Of a stretch of 64,000 nt of DNA, positions 38,601 to 49,247 are shown piece after piece. The notes under the pieces are model-generated. The model was not told where the DNA came from and made no database searches. It was given only the letters and a program-made list of their open reading frames with translations. Source of the DNA: Brachionus plicatilis. Its lineage: Eukaryota > Rotifera > Eurotatoria > Ploima > Brachionidae. The position numbers were made by a program, and so were the translations under genes. The stretch spans positions 199,139 to 263,138 of the forward strand of contig QEOQ01000663.1 of NCBI GenBank assembly GCA_010279815.1. The letters are read 5' to 3'. Each line of letters starts with the position of its first letter. The first letter of the stretch is position 1.

Positions 38601-41600
38601 TTAATTGAATTTGACTTTTTTTATAAATGGAATTTCAAATATGAAAGCCATGCAATAAATTAATAAATAATAATTAATAATAAATTTTCTTATTTTTTTA
38701 AATTTTTAATAATTTTCTTTTTGTTTTGAATTTACAAATTTGCCAAATAATTAATGACAATTATTGAATTAAATTAAAATCACAAAATTATTTTTTGCCA
38801 TGTCATTTTCAGAAAAGTGATGGCAATAAACGAAATTTATATAATAAAAGAATTTTTATTTTTTGACAATGATATTTCACGAAAATCTTGTCATTTCGCG
38901 TAATGCCCAATTTCACGTTTTGTGGGTAACATTTACATAAAAGCCCAAAAAAGTCAAAGTCGACTTTGACTTTGAAATTGATTTATATAAGAAAATGGAA
39001 GTAAAAGCTAAAGAAGAGAAAAAATTGAGGCAAGAAGTAGCTAATTATTCAAAAAAGCTTTCAAAAAATAGGATGATAAAAAATATCGATGAACTTAGTT
39101 TTCGAAAATTAACTCAAGATTGTATTAAATATTCTGAAGTGAACTTATTTATTTATTTTGAACATATTTTTGATAAAGTTTTTAAATATATTTAAAAAAT
39201 ATTTACCCAGCTTCAATATAATGGTTTATAGCTGCATCGTATAATTTTTGAGCTGCTAAATGGTCGCCCCATTCGACTTCTAATTTGACCACTTCTTGTG
39301 GAGCACATTGTCTTGCTAAATCAACTGCTTTTCTAAAACTTTTTCCGGCTTTATAGCACTCAAGTGCTCTATGGTCATCGCGTATTCTCTCAAATAATTC
39401 TCCAGCCTTTAGCGTAATTTTTTAATTTAAAAATTGTTCAAATAAAAAATTAAAAAAATTTACATTTTCGAACAACTCTGATTTGATTAGAGAAGTGGCT
39501 ATTTTAGTAATGAGATCTTGATCATGAATTAATTCTCGATTGCTCATCAAAATTTTGGCAGCTCTAATTGGAATGTTGGCTCTCAAATACAAGTTTATGG
39601 CACCCAAATAGTCATATTCTTTTTCTTTTAGAAGCGCAGCCACTTCATGTTGTTCGGTATCGTGCAGCCATTGAGTATAATTTCGCTTTAATTTTTCTGC
39701 ATTTGGGTGATTTTTGGCCTCGGCAATTTCAATCGCTTCCTCCCACTTGTAAATGCTTTGATACATTTTGATAGCCTCGTCAATTGCTTGATTTTCTAAA
39801 AATATGCTCTCAGCTGCTTTGAAATTTTTGTCTAATTCTGCTATGCGGGCTCGCACTTTATACTGATTACCAAAATTTCCCTTAAAATTAATTTAAATTT
39901 ATAAAAAATTTAATTTTTACTTTGATTTAAAAAATAAAAAAAATACCTCTTTTTCGTTTTCAGCTGCAATTCGATTTGTTTCACGCAAAAATCTTGCTTT
40001 AGCAACATCCCCAAGTGCGGCATAGCATCTTTCCGCAATAAAATACTGCTTGCTTTCCAACGAAAATCTGGCCAGCATTTTCCACATCGTTTCAGTTTCA
40101 TCTGTGATCAAAACAGATTCCAAATACTCAACAGCTCTTTAATAACGAAATTTTTTTAATTTTTTTTACTTTTAAAATATTCAGTATTGTGAAATTTCAT
40201 ACTGAATTTTCAATACAAAAAAAAAATGCCATTACTTTTGTTCTTATGGTCAAAAACTTATTCTGTAAATGTAACAAAGTGTAAATTTTTTTTATGCCAA
40301 CTGTGCAAGTCCGCAAAATTATTAGTGTAATTGAGTTCAACACTTTTGAATGCCTTGTAATTTTGCAAAATTGCAGTTTTTGGAGACTTGCGCAATTGGT
40401 GCAACAAAAATTCTTTAACTTTCTTCCACTTATAGAATAATTTTTTAAAAACAAGAACAAAAGCTATAACATTTTTCTTTTTTTGTATAAAATTACACAA
40501 TGCTAACTATTCCATACCTGACTAGATCACCATCTTCCATGGCCGTGCCAAACTCTATTAAACCCGAGTCCAATTCATAGTTAACAATATTGACTCCTTC
40601 GTTTATTACAACATTTGTTTTATTATTGTTTTTCTTTATCTCTTGAATATCTCCCTTAATTGGAACCATAGTCATTTTTTCATAGGCCTCAATGTTATAC
40701 CAAATGCACAAATTGTTTCTATTTTGGGCTACTACAACATCTGAATCGGGTACCCATTGGACATAAGTGCAAAAATTTAGGATACAATTTCTCTCGCGGG
40801 TCTCTACATTGTATAAGTGTAGCTTCATTTTTTTGTCTCTAAAAAGCAAATACTTTGCTGTTTCATTCAGCTCTAGCCAATCTATTTTTAAATCATGCTG
40901 AATTTGGGCTATTGTTATTCCGGGAACAAGGTCCACTATGACAAAATAAAATTATTTTTTGAAAATAAAAAAAATTAAAAATAAAATTGACCTTACTTAT
41001 TGATATAGTTTTTAAATCTATTAAAAATGCCATTTTTTTATTATTTTGAACATCTTTTTGTTTTCGTTCGTTCAAACGAACACTGATTAAATGCGGATTC
41101 ATGAACTCTGTTCTGACTTGACACAAAACATCATTGGCACCATACTCAACTAGAGTCAATTCGCCAGCAGAGAATATCATGCACACACTTTCGTTATCGA
41201 AATAGAATTTTTCCTCATTTCCGGCTTGAGCCCTCCAAGGAATCTCACTCAAATTTCCAGTATTCAAATCGCCGATCATTAATGTCTCACTTGTATGCGC
41301 TACCACATATCTATCTCTGCCTAGAACTTTGACTTCGAATACCTCATAGCCATAGTGAGATTTTAAATCTACTTTTTGGTTGGTGGTTATATTTCGAATA
41401 ATAACCTGCGATACACCGACATAGGTCATTTCAAATTTTCCTTTGTACAATTGTTTTTTAAGACTTGAGTCAAAAAGATCAACACATCCTGTAAGATTTC
41501 CGATTGCAACACGAGATCCGTCTTTTTTCCACGCAATAGATGTAATTGTGTAATAGTTAATGAACTCTTTGGGATCATTTTCCTCAAAAAGGCCTTTTCG

Positions 41601-42670
41601 AGCTGACCAAGTAAAAATTCGAAGTCGGTTATAGCTGCCAAAAACTACCATTTGGCCAGTTGGATTTGCAGATGCACAAGAAAATTCTTTTTCACTTGGA
41701 TCTTTGCTGTAATCGAATTGTTGAAGTATTCTACCATCTTTGGTGTAAACAACTATGCGTTTGTCACATCCACCAGCTAATATTCCAAAAGGTGTCCATG
41801 CCAGTGCATACGGTGGAGTTGAATGTCTACAAACTAAACCTTGGGTTTCACCAGTATGTTCATCTGAGAAAATGTATCTCACTATTGAACCATCTGCGTG
41901 ACCAGAAAGTATTGCTTTACCACTTGAACTAATGGAAAATACAAAGATGTCTTCTTTTTTTTTTAATAATCTTACTTTGCAGTCAAAGACACTGTGTAAT
42001 ACTCTGCTGTGTAGACGTTTGAGGACTTGTTTTTTTTTACGTTTCCAGATCTTATCTTTAAAAGAATTTAAAATCTTTGATTTTTTTTTACCACAAAAAT
42101 CTACTTTTCCATCGGCCAGTGCGAAAATGATTTGATTATCGGGCAACCATAGCATGCAGGTGATGGCGCTATTTTGGATTAATTTAGCTACAATAGATTT
42201 TTTATCTCCCCTTTAATAAGAAAATTAACTAAAATGTTTAAATATTTCATTTTAAATTTACCAATCGTAACCAATTTTGTACACAAAAACGATGTTATCT
42301 GTTTGGGCTACTGCAAGCATAGAACCATCCGGAGAAAATGCAAGTGCGTTTACTAAATAGCTATTTTTTCCAAACTAAATTTAAACAACATTTTTTAAAA
42401 ATGAGTTAAGCTAATTAATTTTAGTTTTTTGGGAATACTTTTGAATCGCATGGTTTGGTTGAGAATTTATCTCTTTTTTCTCCGTATTCATCGAATAAAT
42501 GAACAACTCTATCAGCACTACAGACAGCAAATTTTTGGTTGTTTGCGGACCAAGTCATAGCCTGAACTTGGGCTTCACCTCCCTTTTAAATTTTAGATAA
42601 AACAAAAGTCAAAGAAGGTTACAAATTTTACCATGCTGGGCAAAAGAGTTTTGATTCGTTTTAGTTGCAT
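32681..42670 (-). CDS. IFT172: Intraflagellar transport protein 172
   Basis: Fifteen exons: 42670-42632, 42582-42439, 42374-42262, 42210-40997, 40935-40518, 40136-39947, 39880-39464, 39406-39207, 37439-36258, 36218-35717, 35656-35540, 33659-33174, 33118-32965, 32909-32824, 32770-32681. Lengths sum to 5352 nt (1783 aa; human 1749). The start [10 protein letters not shown] matches vertebrate IFT172. WD40 propellers follow ([18 protein letters not shown]..), then a long TPR superhelix ([50 protein letters not shown]). IFT172 is the largest IFT-B subunit, needed for anterograde transport and turnaround at the ciliary tip. A 43-codon lysine-rich insertion sits in the first propeller near 42000-42130. 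Introns are mostly 40-60 nt; exceptions are 33660-35539 and 37440-39206, the latter holding transposon relics. Confidence 0.97.
33660..35539 (-). other. Large IFT172 intron with inverted repeat and low-complexity DNA
   Basis: This 1.88-kb intron contains no recognised gene. An inverted repeat pairs 34666-34713 with 34766-34824 (shared words GGTTTTTTGTGCAATATTTC and its complement), probably a MITE. A T-rich low-complexity run lies at 34318-34410. A loose repeat of TTTCTATATTTTGTC lies at 35080-35165. Confidence 0.6.
37773..37790. repeat. Isolated piggyBac-type terminus
   Basis: TTAACACTAGAAAGG matches the right-hand end of the piggyBac element at 12107-13019 up to the first G. A partial copy (ATAGAAAGGCCAAA) recurs at 37887. 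No matching second end was found, so it is a truncated or solo end inside the IFT172 intron. Confidence 0.55.
38050..38581 (+). pseudogene. KRBA2-like integrase relic inside an IFT172 intron
   Basis: The plus frame gives [10 protein letters not shown], then [19 protein letters not shown], an in-frame TGA near 38173, then [20 protein letters not shown] and [14 protein letters not shown]. These are the core blocks of the integrase domain in KRAB-A-domain-2-like proteins, including the DN of the catalytic triad. The middle of the core with the third acidic residue is deleted. The frame then enters the family's C-terminal cysteine cluster ([16 protein letters not shown]...CSSKCHG). A premature stop and an internal deletion mean it is dead. 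A local duplication (CATGGTCTAGTA, CATGGTATAG) lies just upstream. Confidence 0.82.
38950..38973. repeat. Perfect 24-bp palindrome
   Basis: AAAGTCAAAGTC is followed immediately by its reverse complement GACTTTGACTTT. It lies downstream of the KRBA2-like relic and might be part of that element's end. Function unknown. Confidence 0.7.
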
Positions 42671-44038
42671 TTTGATTTACTCATTAATAACAGACAGAAT
42701 ACAGAATAATTTTTATTTCCGAATAATTGGAATTTGTTTTTTTTTTGAAATAAATATGGTATTAAAATTCAAAAAAATTCGAGTAAAATTTTTCTTTTGG
42801 TTTTCCTTGAACTTTTATTTTGTTTCTATGGTAACTTGATTAAAAATAAAAAGATCAATAGTTTTATACATGCTTTATTTGGGTTTTAATAATTTTTACA
42901 CAGCACTTATACATGATCTTATTTCAAAAATGAATTAAAATTAATATTCTTCAAATTATGTTGATAGTTTTTTTAACTGTTCCTGAAAAGAGTTCATTTT
43001 ATGACAAATATTTAAATTTATTTTATTATCTAATTTTTCAAACGCATTTCTGTTGCATCTAATTGAAATGAAGATTTAGTATTCATAAAAATGATTTATA
43101 TGATTCTTTTTTATGTTTATTTAAAAAATGTGCATCATTAAAAATATAATTAAAAAAAAGCTAAATAAAGCAAATAATTTATTTACTAATTTAGTTTGAT
43201 ATCTATAGATTAGTTTAATAAAACTTTTAAAAGTAAGTGAAGTATCTTTTATCAAATTTTTGAATAATGTATATATTTTGACGCATGAAAGTTAAAGTTA
43301 GAAAATTTAGAAAAGTTAGAAGAAAATATCAGCTTTAAACAAATTAATTTTTTTCCTTAAAAAAAGTGTAAGCATTGTTTTGAATTATTTTAGAATAAAA
43401 AATCAAATATATTAATAGATATTTTTGCATCAATCAATTTGACCGATCAATTTTAACAGTTCAGTTAAGAAGTTAAATGAAAGAATGTAAATAACTCTAA
43501 TCATTTTTCAAAAAATATTCAAATATCGAATCGTTTTTAATTACAAAATAATGAGTGTTATTTAGCGTAAAATAATCAATTAGAACTTTTTTTTAAATTA
43601 ATAAAATTATTAAATCTATCATAAGCACGATAAGTTAAAATATTATGGTAAAAACAATTTAGTTGAGAAAAATTTAATAAAAGTTTTATCAATTAATCTA
43701 AATTTTTACATAAATTTTGACGCAATAGTTTGATAAAGCAAATAATTATTTTTTGATGACTATTAAATTTCATAAATTTCAAATAAAAAAGACATTTAAA
43801 AAATGAAATTCAGCTTTAAGATCATATTAATCAATCTTGCTAGACCAGACCTATTAAAAAAATCTTGTTCTGTTAAACATAGCCTAGATCCTTAACGAGT
43901 TTTAAATTTTGAGTTATAAAAATTATTTGGAAAGATAGTAAACTTTATTCTGATCTATTTAAATTTCAAATTAATAAATAACTAAAACATATTTGCAATA
44001 ATAAAAAAAATTTAAATTTAAAAAAATAGATATTTAAG
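42671..44038. other. Divergent intergenic region IFT172/TRDMT1
   Basis: About 1.4 kb, AT-rich, without a supported gene. It contains one copy of a dispersed repeat (43476-43563), listed separately. Confidence 0.5.
43476..43563 (+). repeat. Dispersed repeat, copy 1
   Basis: About 88 bp sharing roughly 85% identity by eye with 47270-47356, centred on AAATAACTCTAATCATTTTTC and ending ATGAGTGT. The copies flank the TRDMT1/CatSper2-like gene pair in direct orientation. Confidence 0.7.
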
Positions 44039-45654
44039 ATGAATGGCCTTAAAGTCCTGGAACTTTACAGTGGTATTGGTGGAATGCACTGTGCCTTCAA
44101 TCGTAATTGATTTTTATTGGAAAATTATATTAAATAATTGATGTTTTAGTTAGCGGGATTCCCGGAGAAATTATTGCTGCTGTTGATATCAATCATAATG
44201 CGAACATGGTTTATAAGCATAACTTCAAAGATACTAAAGTTTTACAAAAGACAATTGAAGTGAACTTAAGAATATGTGTTTTCTTTAACTATTTTATTTT
44301 TTAGGGCATCAAATTAGAAGAGTACAACAATTTAGACTTTAATTGTATTTTAATGAGTCCTCCTTGTCAACCATTTAGCAGGCAAGGAAATCAAGCTGGT
44401 TCATCGGACAACCGAGCTCAATCTTTCTTAACATTAATTGAAATAATTCCAAAGTAATCTTTACTGTACATCTGACATCTAAAAAAAAAATAATTTCTAG
44501 AATAAAGAAAAAACCGAAATTTATCTTGATGGAAAACGTGAGAGGTTTTGACCAAGATGAGGCAAGAAATATTTTTATCCGAATGCTTAAACAAGAAAAC
44601 TATTACTATCAGGTAATTTACAAAAAAGTTTGAAATTATATTTTCGTATATTTCCATTTTAAATAATAAAACTTCAAAAATTGCTCAAATCTTTTAGTAA
44701 ATGCTCAGATTTTTAATGCAGAAATTTTTAAAGACAACAATTCTATTTTTTTTATTTAAGGAATTTTTACTTTCACCGATTCAATTCGGAATACCAAATT
44801 CTAGACTTAGATATTTTCTGATAGCTCGTCTGAACGAACCTTTTACCTTTGACACCACTAATGAAATCTGTAATTTAATTTAAATTAAATTTGATAGTAA
44901 CAAATTTTGAAAATTTAAAAGCAACGACAATACCTTCCAAGGCTTTTGAATGGATCGATGAAATTAGCAGTAAAATTGAGTTCGATTTGGATATGCTAAG
45001 ATGCGAATTAAATTCTAAAGAAGAATGCTATTTTACCGAGAATTTAACAGCTAATATTAAAGAGTCTCAAATAAATGATAACTATCAAAATTGTGTTCAA
45101 GCTGAATCGAAAAATGTTTTTACTAAAAATGGAAATGTGAGAAAATTAGAAGAATTTGTTGTTGACGAAATGGGACATGACACCGATTTGTATTTAACCC
45201 GGAATATTTTTTTGAAGTCTTTAAAAGTTATGGATCTTGTCACAGTTAATTCAACTAGAACAAATTGCTTTACAAAAAAGTAAATTAATAAAAATGGGGC
45301 CAATTTATTACTTTAAATTTTTCTAGTTACGGCCGATATTTGGAAGGAACTGGGTCGTTATTGAAGGTAAATTCAAATAAAATAGACTTGATGGATGTAA
45401 TTATGGACAAAACAGAGCATATAAATATTAGCAAAAATTTAATTCGATTTTTCAGTCCGAAAGAAATTGCCAATTTGCATTGCTTTCCGGACAAATTCGG
45501 TATTTTATTTAATACTTTAAGTGGCATTTAAAATCTATCTTAATTTTAAGAGTTTCCTAATGATCTGACAACCCTGCAAAAATGGAAATGTATTGGAAAT
45601 AGTTTGAATGTTTTTATTGTAGGAATTTTAATAAAACTAATGGTTTTGGATTAA
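44039..45654 (+). CDS. TRDMT1: tRNA (cytosine-5)-methyltransferase DNMT2
   Basis: Exons 44039-44102, 44150-44259, 44305-44453, 44501-44612, 44761-44869, 44898-45279, 45327-45499 and 45551-45654, all phases agree (400 aa). The enzyme methylates C38 in the anticodon loop of tRNA-Asp. Motif I is VLELYSGIGGMH, the catalytic motif IV is MSPPCQPFSRQG, and motif VI is ENVRGF. The DNMT2 hallmark CFT appears as NCFTKN-YGRYLEGTGS, and motif IX/X as FSPKEIANLHCFP and GNSLNVFIVG. No DNA-targeting domain precedes the catalytic core, as usual for DNMT2. Its stop is only 6 bp from the stop of the convergent channel gene, so the two transcripts must overlap at their 3' ends. Confidence 0.96.
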
Positions 45655-45660
45655 TAAATT

Positions 45661-47082
45661 TTAAAAGAACTTGAAAATTTTTTTGCTTAAGTGATCTCGA
45701 TCATGCATCGAGATCAATGATTCATTGGCCAAATCAATCAGATCAATTCTTTCCTTCAAATTGTCCATTAACACTTGCATTAGCTCGTAATATCTGATCA
45801 AAGTGTCCTCGGGCCAAATAGTCTTGTTTTCTAGATTTTTTAACATTTCGCCCGATTCTTCAATCAAACGGCACCAATCTTGATTCTTGATCCTGATTTT
45901 GTCATTTTCATCTAGATTGTTTGATTTGTCCTCCAACAGTCTTTGTCGATTTATGTCGTCTTCTTGTTTAAAGCTTTCCTTTTGAGCTTGTTTAATTCTT
46001 TTTAGATCCAAATTTTTTACAACCTCTTCACGGATTTCTTGAAAGTTATTCACCATGACTCCAGTGAAAAGATTCTGGAATATAAATGAAGCTAGCAGTA
46101 CCCAAGATATGAAATATAATGTTTTAGTAAATGAAGAGCTTGATTCTGTGTTAGTCAATATTTTCCACCATTGATCCAGAGTCATGATGGCAAAGAGTGT
46201 GATCGAAGATTCAAATATAGAGGTAAAATAGTCACTTGAATTTTCAGAATTTTCGACAGTTTTTTTATCGAACAATGTAAAGCCCATGTTGGAAAAAATG
46301 AAGGTAAAAATAAACAATAAAATAGATATTAATACCACCGAGCGAACTGCTTTGGTCAAGCAGATAACAATGATTCTTAATTCAATGAAATGAGAAAGAA
46401 TTTTGATGTTTGTAAAAATGCGAAAAACGCCTAATAAATCTAAAAATTTAACAACATTATTATTTTTGTGGTTAAAACCAACAATTGTGTGAATTATCTC
46501 TAATAAAATAGTCAATAGCAAATTGATCAGATCAAATGTATTCCAAGGTGACTTGCAAAAAGCAGAGAAATCAGCAAAAATTTTTAGCAAGACTTCGATA
46601 ACAAATGTTAACACATAGAGCAATTGAATTGATTTAAGGGAATACATTTGCATTTGGTTTAACTCAGTTTTGTTTACAATAATTGCTTTAGATATTGAAT
46701 CCAAAATTAGAAGGCTAATTAGTAAATATTCAAATTTTTTTGATTTAACTAAATTGCCCAAAATTTTTTTTTGCTTATAAAATGACTTATGATATGAGTA
46801 AATTTGACTTTCGCTAATGCTGTTGCTTTTTTTGTCGCGTACTCGATTTTGGTAAATGCTAAACTGAACTGGTTGTTTGTCTAAAACGGTGCTTGGGTTA
46901 TTAATTAACTCATTATAGGTGAATTTTATATTGTTGTTTTGACTATCTTCTGTAAAATGATTGAAAAAAAGCTTACGAAAATATTCGGCATGCTTGGTCA
47001 AGAGTTTGTGATCTCCTAGTTCTTTAAGGACAATCAATGAATTAAGACTTGTTTGGAGCGAGTTGTCTTCAATATTTTCCAT
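45661..47082 (-). CDS. CatSper2-like sperm cation channel subunit
   Basis: A 473-aa single-exon protein with one six-segment voltage-gated channel domain. A cytoplasmic N-terminus of about 120 residues is followed by S1 (FEYLLISLLILDSI), S3-S4 near FDLLGVFRIFT and an S5-pore-S6 unit. The pore reads FAIMTLDQWWKIL, the TxDxW filter typical of CatSper alpha subunits. S6 (FIFQNLFTGVMVNNFQ) leads to a charged coiled region. The end WPEDTLIRYYELMQVLMDNLKERIDL resembles the distinctive CatSper2 C-terminus. S4 is poor in arginine, as in CatSper2-4 relative to CatSper1. CatSper carries calcium into the sperm flagellum, and CatSper2 assembles with CatSper1, 3 and 4. Lack of introns contrasts with its neighbours. 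Another CatSper paralogue (3 or 4) is the main alternative. Confidence 0.78.
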   Translation of the reverse strand: MENIEDNSLQTSLNSLIVLKELGDHKLLTKHAEYFRKLFFNHFTEDSQNNNIKFTYNELINNPSTVLDKQPVQFSIYQNRVRDKKSNSISESQIYSYHKSFYKQKKILGNLVKSKKFEYLLISLLILDSISKAIIVNKTELNQMQMYSLKSIQLLYVLTFVIEVLLKIFADFSAFCKSPWNTFDLINLLLTILLEIIHTIVGFNHKNNNVVKFLDLLGVFRIFTNIKILSHFIELRIIVICLTKAVRSVVLISILLFIFTFIFSNMGFTLFDKKTVENSENSSDYFTSIFESSITLFAIMTLDQWWKILTNTESSSSFTKTLYFISWVLLASFIFQNLFTGVMVNNFQEIREEVVKNLDLKRIKQAQKESFKQEDDINRQRLLEDKSNNLDENDKIRIKNQDWCRLIEESGEMLKNLENKTIWPEDTLIRYYELMQVLMDNLKERIDLIDLANESLISMHDRDHLSKKIFKFF

Positions 47083-47269
47083 TTTTTATTTTTTAATACA
47101 ATACCAATCGATAAATAAAATTTCAATTTATTTGCTTTTAGATGTTGCTATAGTAAAATAAAACAGATAATTGAAAAAATGTATATTTTGATACTTTGAG
47201 AAAAAAATTTTTAATTTTATTTTTTTATTTAATGACAGTTTTTCGCTGTTTTTTGACAAGTTGATGATG

Positions 47270-47356
47270 AATGAAAGAATGGAAATAACTCTAATCATTT
47301 TTCAAAAATATTTAAATATGGAATCGCTTTTACATACAAATTGATGAGTGTTTTTT
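47270..47356 (+). repeat. Dispersed repeat, copy 2
   Basis: Matches 43476-43563 in direct orientation (AATGAAAGAATGGAAATAAC...GATGAGTGT). It lies upstream of the CatSper2-like gene, giving a direct-repeat pair about 3.8 kb apart. Confidence 0.7.
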
Positions 47357-47417
47357 AGTGCTCCATCTTACTTTTACTGATTAAAATTAAAAAAATGACA
47401 AATTCTTCTTCGGTTTC

Positions 47418-47660
47418 TTAAATATCACATTCAATATTTGGTTGATCTGATGTTTCCATTTCTTCAAAATTATTATTAAAATCATCATAATTCTCATAAT
47501 AGATGTTATTGCCATCGCCGAATCGGGCGAAATTTTTGAAATAAATAATAATTATTACTTACATTGTAGACTTCTGATCGGGTAGCATATTCATTTCTAA
47601 GAAGTTAAAGATCATCTAGGGGAGCTTTTCTTCGAGGTTTAGTTCGAAAAAAATTAATTT
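47418..47660 (-). pseudogene. Coding-like relic of unknown origin
   Basis: On the minus strand the frame PRRKAPLDDL-stop-LLRNEYATRSEVYN ends at a GTAAGT donor. An acidic frame ENYDDFNNNFEEMETSDQPN follows to a stop at 47418. The residue pattern looks coding, but an in-frame stop interrupts it and no family is recognised. Confidence 0.3.
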
Positions 47661-48855
47661 ATTATAGAAATAGTTTAAATTAGGTAGAGTTTCGAATTAT
47701 AAGCATTATTAGCTATGGTTAAAATTTATTTTACAAAAAAGACAACATTTTTGGGAGATCCGAAAACCACTCTTCGGGATTAACGAAAAAAATCTTATTT
47801 TTGCATGAAAATAAAAATATTGTTTTGTTTAAAATAATTATAATTCAAGTATCAATTATAATAATTATTTTATTTTAAATATGATTGAAATAAAATTGCC
47901 AAAAATGATTAAATTTAGAAAATATAAAGCAAAATAAGTAACTAAAAGGTTCGAAAGAGCTCCTCAGGCCTTTGAAAGTTAACATTAATCAAAGAAAATA
48001 TTTTATAGTTTTTCACTGTGATTTTAAGCTTAACTAAAAAATAAAGCTTTTATAAATTGATGTTTTAATTTTTGTAAGCTTAGTTTAAAATTTATTTTAA
48101 AATGAATTGAAAAGCTAAAATTTTTTAGAATAGCTAAAACTTAAACTGTTAAAAAAATAATCAAAAATTATTTCATTTTATTTTGTTAAAAAATTTGAAA
48201 AAAATCGTTAGCTTTTATAATTGATAAATTTTTTAGAAATTGTTTTGTTAATTTTCAATGATTAGATAAAAATCAAATATTTACCAATTTTGGTCCCTTA
48301 ATTGACCAAGGTCACATATTGTATAGATAATTAGATTGAGATAAGAATTAAATAAAAAAATATTATTATTAGTCAAAGGCATATTGGCAGGCCTTAACAA
48401 CGGGTATTTGAAATTGATTTAAAAACTTATTTTTAAAAAATCCTAAATAAAGCAATATAGTCTTTAATTTTTCGATTTTTTTATTATTTATTAATCTTTT
48501 TTCTTTTTCAAATGGTTTCATGACCGGTCGTTTAATGGCCACCATTACAAACGGCCGTGGTTGTGGCTTTATTCTTATTCTTGCTTACTGAATGGTCTTT
48601 AAAATATCAAAAGCAATAAATATTTGAAATCGCTGTTAAAAAATTACTATTTTATGAATTAAAAAATTTCTAATGATATTTTTTAGTTTCGATCAGAGTT
48701 AAACAGTCAAGTTTTGGAGTCAATAAGAAATTTGGCGGGCAATTATTTAAAAAATTATTCTAAATAATGATTTATTTTTTTTAAATAAACAATTAATAAC
48801 TGTCAATGAAACAAAAATTAAAAAAAAATCATTAATTTTATGAAAAATTAATTGA

Positions 48856-48957
48856 TTATTTGAAAAATTTTTTCAATTGATTGTCCACCAAAATTTTTAC
48901 CGTATTCCAAGCTTCCTCCAAAGTGTTGGCCAGAGTTTTTGAAGCAAAATTGACCAG
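48856..48957 (-). CDS. Possible orphan terminal exon
   Basis: After a TTATTTAG acceptor at 48958, 33 codons (LVNFASKTLANTLEEAWNTV...) end at a stop. The helical, well-mixed composition looks coding in DNA where most frames are Ile/Asn/Lys-rich. I could not find upstream exons, so it may be a gene fragment. Confidence 0.25.
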   Translation of the reverse strand: MVNFASKTLANTLEEAWNTVKILVDNQLKKFFK

Positions 48958-49247
48958 CTAAATAACCATTAGCTAAAGTTTGTCCGGTTCAGTGCTTTAA
49001 GTTTAACTAAAAGGAAATAGCCAATGCTTAAAATTTGTTTCTCCAAATTTTAGGAGACAAAAAATTTTCAATTTAAAATGTTTTTGTTTTTTCCTACGTT
49101 AATTTTTAAACTTTAAATAAAAGAAAAATATTAAAAGCTAATTCTCATTTATGATCTAATAATTTTGAAAATTAATAAATTCATTATTGAATAAAATTAA
49201 TATTCATGGCTATTTGATAAATTAATTCAAAAAACTATTTTACATTT

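Larger units (their letters stand above)
47083..48855. other. Intergenic region with a dispersed repeat and a coding-like relic
   Basis: AT-rich. It contains the second copy of the 88-bp repeat and a weak minus-strand coding relic. I see no functional gene. Confidence 0.5.

Noticed and set aside
38995..39195. Plus-strand 66-codon frame ([15 protein letters not shown]...) in the IFT172 intron
   Set aside because: The start looks coding, but the end decays into Phe/Ile/Tyr-rich sequence and no family or partner exon was found. It may be transposon debris.
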